The position numbers were made by a program, and so were the translations under genes. The notes beneath the pieces are model-generated. The model was not told the origin of the DNA. It saw nothing but the letters and a program-made list of their open reading frames with translations, and did no database searches. This document shows, piece after piece, positions 1 to 7,115 of a stretch of 59,402 nt of DNA. Positions within the stretch are counted from its first letter, which is position 1; each line of letters opens with the position of its first letter. The stretch is from positions 1-59,402 of the forward strand of contig CAKKRP010000095.1 of NCBI GenBank assembly GCA_919902765.1. The letters are read 5' to 3'. The DNA is from Gammaproteobacteria bacterium (GTDB lineage Bacteria; Pseudomonadota; Gammaproteobacteria; S012-40).

Positions 1-1451
1 CAGTAATAATGCGCTTTGTAGGCCGGTGAGGAGGTGGTTTGCGCCGAAGTCGGGAGCCGGGCGCCAAATGGCGACCACGCGGGTTCGCCTATGTCCGCAC
101 CTGCGATAGAAAAAAATTGCTTGACATGGCCATCGACCGAAACGACGGACAAGACGCTTTTTTGTTTTCCGCCTTGGGCAATATTCGTTGCGTAAATGAT
201 CATGCGTCCATTGGGCGAGAAGTTTAGCGATTTTACATTGCCCATTTTATCAACGGTGCGTATTTTTTGCGTGGCCAAGTCCATGATCATGACCTGGTTT
301 CGATTATCTGCCGTGTCTGTAATGAACGCGATGGACAGGCCGTCTGGCGCAAAAATAGGGTGATGATTCCGCAGTCCTGACAACGTCAATTGCCGGTCTT
401 CCCCGGTGGCAACATTGTACTGATGTATCTGCCCGCTGCCGCTTTGGCCGGAGGTGTATAACAGACTTTTGCCATCGGGCGCCCAAGCGGGGTCGGCTAT
501 GACTCCAGGGCGATTGATTACACATTGCAAAGCCTTGGATTGCACCTCCAGCAAATAGATGCAGGGTTTGGTCTTCTGCGCTAGCGACAACGCCATTTTT
601 TTTCCGTCCGGCGACCATGCGGGCGTGCTGGTTAAATTATTGAGGTCGGCAAGCAAGCGGCGTCGGCCTGTCGCGAGGTGTTGTAAATAAATTTGCGGAT
701 GGCGTTTCTCCATCGTTACATAGGCGATGTCATTGCCGTCCGGTGACCAAACGGGTGCATAGAGGGGTTCGCGCGACACCACAATCGACTTGGGATTCGC
801 CGCATCAGCGTCGGCGATTTCTATAGCATATTGATCATCGCCCTTTGCATCACGTTTTTTGGAGGAAAAGGCGATGCGGGTGGCAAAAGCACCGCGCTGT
901 CTTGTCAGCGCTTCATAAATTAAGTCACTGACCTCATGCGTGCGCCGACGCAAATCCTCGGTGTGACTTTCTAGAACAAAACCTATCAGCATTTCGCCTT
1001 GGTAGGCGTCGAAAAGTTGAAAGCGTATCGTATAGGCATGCGAATTTTTCGGTTGGGAAATATTTTTGTATAACTGGCCGATAACGAAATAGGGGATGCC
1101 GCGCATGCGCCATTTCTTGTATTCGACGGGCATCGAGTCGTCGGCAGGCTCCGAGGGCTCCGGTAAATTTTCTACGGCGGTGGGTGAAAAAAGGCCGCTA
1201 CGGCGTAAATCGGCGGCGACTATGCTCGAAATATTGATAGGCGCTGCGCCCTGACCACGCCACTCGAACGGTGCAATCGCAAGCGGTATATATTCGCCGA
1301 TTTCGCTGGCAACCGGTGAGCCCGTCACATCGCTGTGGTCGATTTTTACCTCTTTTGCCCCACTACAAGCACTCAAAATCAGTGCAGGTAACACCCTGGC
1401 CACCGTTCGCATTAGCGTTTTTTTCAACTTATCGCACTTGGTGTCGGCCAT
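1..1451 (-). CDS. TolB-like beta-propeller protein, 3' end outside window
   Basis: The frame stays open from an ATG at 1449-1451 to the window edge (483 full codons). The N-terminal domain carries the TolB pattern IAPFEW followed by IVAADLRRSGLF, and the rest has repeated propeller strands of the SPNG/WSP type. TolB is the periplasmic partner of Pal in the Tol-Pal envelope-constriction system. The usual family C-terminus (PAWSPY) appears as PAWSPF about 25 codons before the edge, so this copy has a C-terminal extension. The signal region ends in LILSACSG, which reads as a lipobox; classical TolB is a soluble periplasmic protein. No tolQRA or pal gene lies upstream, so it may be a stand-alone paralogue. 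The family call is firm. The start is less certain: an in-frame ATG 13 codons on is an alternative and no strong ribosome site is visible. Confidence 0.85.
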   Translation of the reverse strand, partial: MADTKCDKLKKTLMRTVARVLPALILSACSGAKEVKIDHSDVTGSPVASEIGEYIPLAIAPFEWRGQGAAPINISSIVAADLRRSGLFSPTAVENLPEPSEPADDSMPVEYKKWRMRGIPYFVIGQLYKNISQPKNSHAYTIRFQLFDAYQGEMLIGFVLESHTEDLRRRTHEVSDLIYEALTRQRGAFATRIAFSSKKRDAKGDDQYAIEIADADAANPKSIVVSREPLYAPVWSPDGNDIAYVTMEKRHPQIYLQHLATGRRRLLADLNNLTSTPAWSPDGKKMALSLAQKTKPCIYLLEVQSKALQCVINRPGVIADPAWAPDGKSLLYTSGQSGSGQIHQYNVATGEDRQLTLSGLRNHHPIFAPDGLSIAFITDTADNRNQVMIMDLATQKIRTVDKMGNVKSLNFSPNGRMIIYATNIAQGGKQKSVLSVVSVDGHVKQFFSIAGADIGEPAWSPFGARLPTSAQTTSSPAYKAHYY

Positions 1452-1486
1452 AGTAAAAATCAACATTATTGACGATTGCATGGTTC

Positions 1487-1492
1487 ATTATA
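1487..1492 (-). promoter_or_regulatory. Possible -10 box upstream of the TolB-like gene
   Basis: A perfect TATAAT lies on the minus strand about 36 bases before the TolB-like start. I see no convincing -35 box at 16-18 bp, so this is tentative. Confidence 0.3.
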
Positions 1493-1714
1493 CTATAGGT
1501 GAACTAACATCCGCGCGCGATACGGTCTATTTTAGAATATACACATACTGGTGGAATGTAAGGCTTGACCAAACGCAGCAACATCAATCAAACTAACAAA
1601 TTAACGTCTTATTATAGATTAAAGCGTCTATACTTGAAGTTGATTTGCGTACAGTACAGGCGTTTTACAGCACACGAAAACTTGGAAGTTTTTCATTAAC
1701 TAATAGGAGGAATC

Positions 1715-1903
1715 ATGGGTCCGAATACCAAGTTACACGACGGAATTATAGGCATAGCGCTCGTTGCCGGGGCATTGCTGGCTTATTATTCCAGTGTCTA
1801 TTTTTTGGTTCTTTTGGGCGTTATCGGCGTTGTGATGGTGCAAAGTTCTTTTACCGGATTTTGTCCCATCTATTATACGTTGGGGAAAATCAGTAAAAAA
1901 TAA
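1715..1903 (+). CDS. Small DUF2892-type inner-membrane protein
   Basis: This is a 62-residue protein preceded by a strong ribosome site (AGGAGG, 7 bases before the ATG). It has an N-terminal polar stretch, two closely spaced hydrophobic segments (about residues 10-27 and 29-44), and the ending TGFCPIYYTLG. That matches the DUF2892 family, also found as the membrane part of YgaP, where the pattern is a glycine-rich helix pair followed by GxCPxYxxLG. The biochemical role of stand-alone members is not established; some occur with rhodanese or thiol-stress genes. It stands alone here, divergent from the TolB-like gene and convergent with the dihaem operon. An overlapping longer frame (1645-1896) is a shadow. 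Confidence 0.8.
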   Translation: MGPNTKLHDGIIGIALVAGALLAYYSSVYFLVLLGVIGVVMVQSSFTGFCPIYYTLGKISKK

Positions 1904-1915
1904 TCTAATTCAGCA

Positions 1916-1942
1916 ATCCCCTCCCGCCACTTGGAGGGGGGG
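1916..1942. terminator. GC-rich hairpin between convergent genes
   Basis: A CCCCTCC stem pairs with GGAGGGG across an 8-base loop. It lies between the DUF2892 gene and the end of the dihaem operon. No strong T tract follows directly on either strand, so termination is inferred mainly from its position. Confidence 0.4.
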
Positions 1943-1968
1943 ATGCGTCCATGCGCCTTAAAGGCTCC

Positions 1969-3810
1969 CTATAACGTCTTCAAGTACTCGATCAATGCCC
2001 AGGCCCCGGCAGGGTCTTTGCTCCAATCCAGTTTATAGGTCTTGCCATTTTCGATGACGTCGTGGTCGTGCCCTGCATGACTGGTCGCAGGAGAAGCGTT
2101 GGTATCATATAAGTAACCTTCATTTTTATCTATCCAGTCTTCTTGCCGCCAATTAAACCCGACATTCTTTTTATCGTAATCGAGTCGGCTTTTGACAAAC
2201 ACGGCGGGGCGCTCGGCAGGGATCAACATATGATAAAGCGTAGGTACGGAGCCGTTATGTAAGTAGGGCGCCTGTGCCCACAGTCCTCGCAACGGTAGCG
2301 CATTGTACCCATTGTGTACGCGTGGCGGTAACATCGCTTGTTTGCTGTTTCCCTTCAGCGATACGCCGCGATATTCCGCGCATGGTTGGACTTGTTTTCC
2401 CCCCATTTCGATGGTGGTTGCGGGTGAGCAATCCGCATCGCCGGTGAACCCTGATTGCGCAGCTAAGGTTATAATAGTGCCCGCGATAATCGCGCGGCCC
2501 ATGTCGGTGCCCATTTGTATATAAACTTTTCCGTTGTTCGGCTGATGACAATCCGCGCAGTTATCCGTAAACAACTTTTGGCCGACGCGAGCTAAATCGA
2601 GATTGACGTTGAACGGATAAAGCGGCGATGGCAGGTTTTTTAGCAAGCGCTCCGCGTGCGCGGACACGCTGATATCCAGATCGCCGAAACCCAGAGTCAC
2701 CTGCGCGGCGATATTTTTATAAATGGGCAACGGGATGTGACCATTCCACTGACCTCCGCCGTTGATCAATCTGGTCTTATCCTCGTTCCAGCGCGGATCA
2801 TGCGTATCCTGATCCCACACCACCATAATGTCGGTAATCCCGTGCGACTGTGGCAATGCCAAAGAAGCGAACAGGCTGGTCAGCTTTCCGGCTTGCAGAT
2901 TTTGATAGGCGGCTGCGGCGTTAAATCCCAGCGCATCCTCCATGCCGCCGAATCCGGCGCTGATGCGTTCTTCAATGGTGGGATAGAATTTGTTGGCGAT
3001 GATTTTCCATCCCGCATAAACCGCCTCTTGGTGATTAATAAACTCCGTAATCACCGCATCCGCTTTCTTTTTGAATAATGTAATCTGCCCGGCTTCGTAT
3101 CGCGTGTCGAAGCTGCGCCCTTTGTAAACATAATTTTTGTAGAAGTAGGCTGGGTTTTCTTTGTGCGTGTTTTCTAGCGCAGCCAATATCGCCTGTATGA
3201 CCAATTGATTTTTCTTGCCGCGATCGGTTTCCGCGCCATAGACTTTATTTAGGGTTTGCACAATGCGTTGCCGATAGCCCACGACGTTGAAGGCGGAATT
3301 GACCCCGCCATCCAAATATTGATATTGCCCATTGTCTAGCCGTACCCGGCCGATGTGGCAGCCGCCGCAGGTAAACGACGCATAATCTATATCGGTGTTC
3401 AGATCTTTGCGCACCAGCCCGGTGAAACCTATGCCGCGTGGAAAGGGATACCCGGCCAATCGTTCATCATTGTACAACCCCATGACGGAAAGAAAGTTGT
3501 CTTTACCGCCCCAGTATTCGGGCGCCAGCGTGGGAAGCAATTTGAGCACGATCAACGGTATGCCTTGCGTTTTGCTTACCGGGAAATTCGCGAAGTGATC
3601 GAAATTTTCCTGATGTCCCGCTAAGTGCGCGGCGATTTCCGCCTTTCTTTGCGTTTGCGCCGCGCCCCAGTCAGTAGGAACGGAAAATACAACAGCGGGT
3701 GGCGGCGGCGCTGTCAAACGTGAATCAAACAAACCACTTACGCGACCGTACCACACCAAGGCCACGACAGGTACAGCGACAAACAACACCAGGACAATGC
3801 GTTTCAACAT
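1969..3810 (-). CDS. Dihaem c-type cytochrome, RoxA/MauG-like superfamily (small paralogue, signal-anchored)
   Basis: This is a predicted periplasmic dihaem oxidase or oxygenase of 613 residues. The haem motifs are CGGCH (about residues 148-152) and CADCH (about 418-422). Conserved blocks include INGGGQWNG in the middle and APYLHNGSVPTLYHML near the C-terminus, shared with its two paralogues and with MauG/RoxA-type proteins. An N-terminal hydrophobic segment (about residues 4-21) serves as signal peptide or anchor. I chose the ATG at 3808-3810, which has AGGA nearby, over an upstream TTG. It lies 33 bp downstream of its closest paralogue and ends the operon. Family members include rubber oxygenase RoxA and the fatty-acid oxygenases PA2077/PA2078; the substrate here is unknown. 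Confidence 0.8.
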   Translation of the reverse strand: MLKRIVLVLFVAVPVVALVWYGRVSGLFDSRLTAPPPPAVVFSVPTDWGAAQTQRKAEIAAHLAGHQENFDHFANFPVSKTQGIPLIVLKLLPTLAPEYWGGKDNFLSVMGLYNDERLAGYPFPRGIGFTGLVRKDLNTDIDYASFTCGGCHIGRVRLDNGQYQYLDGGVNSAFNVVGYRQRIVQTLNKVYGAETDRGKKNQLVIQAILAALENTHKENPAYFYKNYVYKGRSFDTRYEAGQITLFKKKADAVITEFINHQEAVYAGWKIIANKFYPTIEERISAGFGGMEDALGFNAAAAYQNLQAGKLTSLFASLALPQSHGITDIMVVWDQDTHDPRWNEDKTRLINGGGQWNGHIPLPIYKNIAAQVTLGFGDLDISVSAHAERLLKNLPSPLYPFNVNLDLARVGQKLFTDNCADCHQPNNGKVYIQMGTDMGRAIIAGTIITLAAQSGFTGDADCSPATTIEMGGKQVQPCAEYRGVSLKGNSKQAMLPPRVHNGYNALPLRGLWAQAPYLHNGSVPTLYHMLIPAERPAVFVKSRLDYDKKNVGFNWRQEDWIDKNEGYLYDTNASPATSHAGHDHDVIENGKTYKLDWSKDPAGAWALIEYLKTL

Positions 3811-3843
3811 GAGACATCCTTTCAAAAACAACTGGGCCGATGA

Positions 3844-5676
3844 TTACAACGTTTTGAGATATTCGACAATCGCCATCGCCCCCGCTTGGTCGTCCGACCA
3901 ATCTAATTTATAGCGCTGGCCGTGTTCTTCGATATCGACAGCGTGTCCCTTGTTGCTTAACGCGGGAAAGCTTGTGCTATCGAATAGATAGGCCGCTGAC
4001 GCCGCCCCTTGCGGGGTTGGCGGTGGCGCGCTCCACGCAAAACCGGCAAATTTCTGGTCATACTCCAGCCGACTCTTGTAGAAAGTGGTTGGTCGTTCCT
4101 TGGGCACGAGTAAATGGTATATCGTCGGCACCGATCCATTGTGGAGGAAGGGCGCTTGCGCCCAAATGCCGTTCAGGGGGCTGGCATTATATCCATGATG
4201 TTGGTCGTTCGGAGAAATGATGAGGTCTTTTTTGCCCTCTAGCGAAACGCCTTCAAATTGGGCGCACGGCGCACTGACGACGCCTTTCATAGACACCGTG
4301 GTTGTGGGAGAGCAGATGTCATGAAATGCATTCATGCCTCCGCGACGTATCAACCAGTTCACCACATAACTGCGGTCTAGATTGGTATCCAGATTTGCGT
4401 ACACCTTGCCGTTGTGCGGTTGATGGCACTGCGCGCAGTTTTTTGCGAACAGGCGTTCGCCTTGTTTGGCCAAATTAATATCGACATCAAATGGATAGAC
4501 GGTGGCCGGTAGTTTGTCCAGCAATTCCACCGCGAAGGCGGACACGCGGATATCGATATTAGATAAACCCAAGGTGGATTGCGCCGCCAGATTGCGGTAT
4601 ATCGGGATAGGGATATTGCCGTTCCATTGTCCGCCGCCGTTGATCAGCGCTTTATGCGCGCTGTCCCATTGGGCCTTGCGATCGGTTTGCTCCCAGACCG
4701 CCATAAAATCGGTAATGCCGGGTGAATCCGGCAAAATAAAGGTGGCGAACATACGCGTGAAAAACCCTTGTTGGGCGGAATTGTAAGAATTCACCGTATA
4801 AATGCCGGTCGCATCGGCCATGCCGGGAAAGCCCTGCAACGCGCGGGCTTGAAAGCCTTTGTAGTTTTTGTCGAGCAAGGCCCCAAACCCTGTATAGTCA
4901 ATGATCGATTTATTCAGAAAGGCGTTGAGTAATTCCGTCGCCTTTTCTTTGAATAAATCGATTTGTTGCTTTTCGTAGGCGGCGTCCAGGTGTATCCAAG
5001 GTGTCTTGTAATCCCGATAAAAAAACGTAGCGCTGCTTTTTTGAGCCTGATCCAGCGCCGCAAGGAATGCAGCGACGGCCAGCCGTTGCCGTGTGGCGCT
5101 ATCCGTTTCACTGCCGAATATTTTTTGGAAGGTCTGGTAGACCTTGACTCGATAGGCGACGATGTTGAATTCCGTATTAATGCCGCCGTCGATATAGACG
5201 GTTTTGCCGCCCTCTCCGGTCACGCGACCGATGTGACAGGCCGCGCATGTGAAGGAGGTGTAGTCTACATCGCTACGGTGTGTTTCGCGCGCCAAGGCGC
5301 TGATGCCGATGCCGCGCGGCATCGGGTAGCCATTCTGGCGCGGGTCGTTGAATAATCCGACCACATCCAAGAAATTTTCTTTGCTACCCCATAACTCCGG
5401 CGCGATTACCGGCAGCAGACGTAGTGCAATATAAGGTGTGCCATCGCTTACACTGAACGCAAAATCGGCGAACCAATCGAATGCCGCCTGATGGTCTTGA
5501 ATGTATTTAGCCTTTTTTGCAATACGTTCGGATTGATTGGCGGGCCAGTTATCGGGGGTGCTTTTTACGACGGGGGGCGGGGCGGGCGCATCCAAGGGTT
5601 TATTTGAACATGCGGCGGTCATAACTACACCGCATACCAACAATACACAAAAACCATGCTTCACTGATAATGTCAT
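3844..5676 (-). CDS. Dihaem c-type cytochrome lipoprotein, RoxA/MauG-like superfamily (small paralogue)
   Basis: This 610-residue protein is clearly paralogous to the following gene along its whole length. The haem motifs are CAACH (about residues 144-148) and CAQCH (about 413-417), and it has INGGGQWNG and APFLHNGSVPTIYHLL blocks. The N-terminus ends in MTAACSN, a lipobox with Cys at about residue 23, so a membrane lipoprotein is predicted; the sister gene lacks this. The ATG at 5674-5676 has an AGGAAGG ribosome site 7 bases away and is preferred to an upstream TTG. A strong terminator separates it from the P450 gene. Tandem placement and size resemble the PA2077/PA2078 oxylipin-forming pair of P. 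aeruginosa, but orthology is inference. Confidence 0.8.
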   Translation of the reverse strand: MTLSVKHGFCVLLVCGVVMTAACSNKPLDAPAPPPVVKSTPDNWPANQSERIAKKAKYIQDHQAAFDWFADFAFSVSDGTPYIALRLLPVIAPELWGSKENFLDVVGLFNDPRQNGYPMPRGIGISALARETHRSDVDYTSFTCAACHIGRVTGEGGKTVYIDGGINTEFNIVAYRVKVYQTFQKIFGSETDSATRQRLAVAAFLAALDQAQKSSATFFYRDYKTPWIHLDAAYEKQQIDLFKEKATELLNAFLNKSIIDYTGFGALLDKNYKGFQARALQGFPGMADATGIYTVNSYNSAQQGFFTRMFATFILPDSPGITDFMAVWEQTDRKAQWDSAHKALINGGGQWNGNIPIPIYRNLAAQSTLGLSNIDIRVSAFAVELLDKLPATVYPFDVDINLAKQGERLFAKNCAQCHQPHNGKVYANLDTNLDRSYVVNWLIRRGGMNAFHDICSPTTTVSMKGVVSAPCAQFEGVSLEGKKDLIISPNDQHHGYNASPLNGIWAQAPFLHNGSVPTIYHLLVPKERPTTFYKSRLEYDQKFAGFAWSAPPPTPQGAASAAYLFDSTSFPALSNKGHAVDIEEHGQRYKLDWSDDQAGAMAIVEYLKTL

Positions 5677-5720
5677 AACCAAACCTTCCTATGGCATAGT
5701 TAAAGCGGATGTATGAGAAT

Positions 5721-5747
5721 AAAAAAAGCCGCCGCCGGGGGCGGCGC
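5721..5747 (-). terminator. Intrinsic terminator between the P450 gene and the dihaem pair
   Basis: On the minus strand a 7-bp all-GC stem (CGCCGCC with GGCGGCG, loop CCC) is followed by GC and seven T. It lies 25 bases past the P450 stop and 45 bases before the next start. Confidence 0.75.
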
Positions 5748-5771
5748 TTTGTTACTTTTCAAATGTCCGGA

Positions 5772-7103
5772 TTATTTCCACGCGAGTTGATATTCCTCGG
5801 GGAACGGCCCGTTTTTATAGTTCATCGGCGACGTTGCGCGGATATCGGTGCGTAACATTACTTGCCGCACCATCTCGGGTATCATCGCCATGCCTACATA
5901 TTTTCCTAGGCAGTCGTGGGAACCGAAGCCATAGTTGAAATTATGATACCACTGGCGATCTGATTTAAATTCGTCAGGATGATCGTACGCGTAGGTGTCA
6001 AACATCGCGGATTGGGTCAGCGTTAGGACGTTCGTACCCTTGCGTATGGTGGTTTCGCGGTCGGTACCTTTGGCGATGGTATAATCCTGCGCCGCCTGTC
6101 TAAACATATAAGGACTTATCGGTACGAAGCGCAAGGCCTCCCACACCATGGCGTCCACTTCGGCGGTATCGGCACGCGCCGCCGCCGCCTTAATACGCGC
6201 CAATAACTCGGGGCGATTTATAAAAAACTCGATGACCTGCGCGACGGCCTGGGAAGTGGTTTCAACCGCGCCTATCAATAAACCGCCCGCATTGACGCCA
6301 ATCCGCGTCAATGGAAAGTCTACTTGATCCGCAAACGCCGAACGCAACATACGTTTGACGATGTCATCCTTAAATTTTACGGGTGGCTTTTTAAAAATGG
6401 CGCGCAGGATGTTGAGAATTCGGCGACCGAGCCCAAACACGCGGTCGATAATTTTAACGGCAAGCACCTTGCGGACCATCAAGACGGTGATGTATTCCGT
6501 CAATTCCTTGGAGCACTCGGCGTGGGTGTTGACGATGCGGTTGAATTCTTCTTTCGAATTTAAATCGAACGGTTGATTATGAAACGTATTATATTGATTC
6601 CAAAATGACCATTTCAGCAGCTTTTTGCAGGCTATGCCGTCGAGTCCGAAATATTCTTGCACCATAATGGCCGGCACCATGCGGCAGTAGTTGTTGACGA
6701 TTTCAATGCCGCCGCTGGCGTCATCGAGTATGCCTTTGGCGGCGTCTTCAACGATTTTTCTGACACGCGGAATATCGTCCCGATTCAACATGCCTTGCAT
6801 CAAAGATTTCTCTCTATAATGCAGGGCGTCATCGTCATGCGCCATGAGATAGCCGGGGTCGGTCGCCGTCACCCCCATTTTCGGTTTATACAGATCCACC
6901 GTGAAAATCTTGGGCATTTGCAACACGTCCCGAATATCGGTAAACAGCGCCAATAACGTACATTCCGGCGTTACTAACACTGGACGTTTTTCGCGAAGCT
7001 GTTTAAAAAACGGCAATGGCGTTGTCTTCATCCATTGTTGCGCCAACGGGTATTTTTCCGCATCGGTGGCCGCATCGTATTCCGCAAGAAAATCCTTCGT
7101 CAT
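5772..7103 (-). CDS. Cytochrome P450 monooxygenase
   Basis: This is a soluble 443-residue bacterial-type P450. Visible motifs are the I-helix oxygen-activation site GAVETT (residues 278-283), the ExxR pair E322/R325, and the haem loop YGFGSHDCLG with cysteine ligand C398; the usual first Phe of that loop is Tyr. P450s insert one oxygen atom into an unactivated substrate using electrons from a reductase or ferredoxin. No ferredoxin or reductase gene is adjacent, so it probably uses a partner encoded elsewhere. There is no signal peptide, so it should act in the cytoplasm, unlike its exported dihaem neighbours. It begins 12 bp after the large dihaem gene (ribosome site AAGGA), which implies co-transcription. 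Confidence 0.93.
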   Translation of the reverse strand: MTKDFLAEYDAATDAEKYPLAQQWMKTTPLPFFKQLREKRPVLVTPECTLLALFTDIRDVLQMPKIFTVDLYKPKMGVTATDPGYLMAHDDDALHYREKSLMQGMLNRDDIPRVRKIVEDAAKGILDDASGGIEIVNNYCRMVPAIMVQEYFGLDGIACKKLLKWSFWNQYNTFHNQPFDLNSKEEFNRIVNTHAECSKELTEYITVLMVRKVLAVKIIDRVFGLGRRILNILRAIFKKPPVKFKDDIVKRMLRSAFADQVDFPLTRIGVNAGGLLIGAVETTSQAVAQVIEFFINRPELLARIKAAAARADTAEVDAMVWEALRFVPISPYMFRQAAQDYTIAKGTDRETTIRKGTNVLTLTQSAMFDTYAYDHPDEFKSDRQWYHNFNYGFGSHDCLGKYVGMAMIPEMVRQVMLRTDIRATSPMNYKNGPFPEEYQLAWK

Positions 7104-7115
7104 GTCTTTTTTCCT

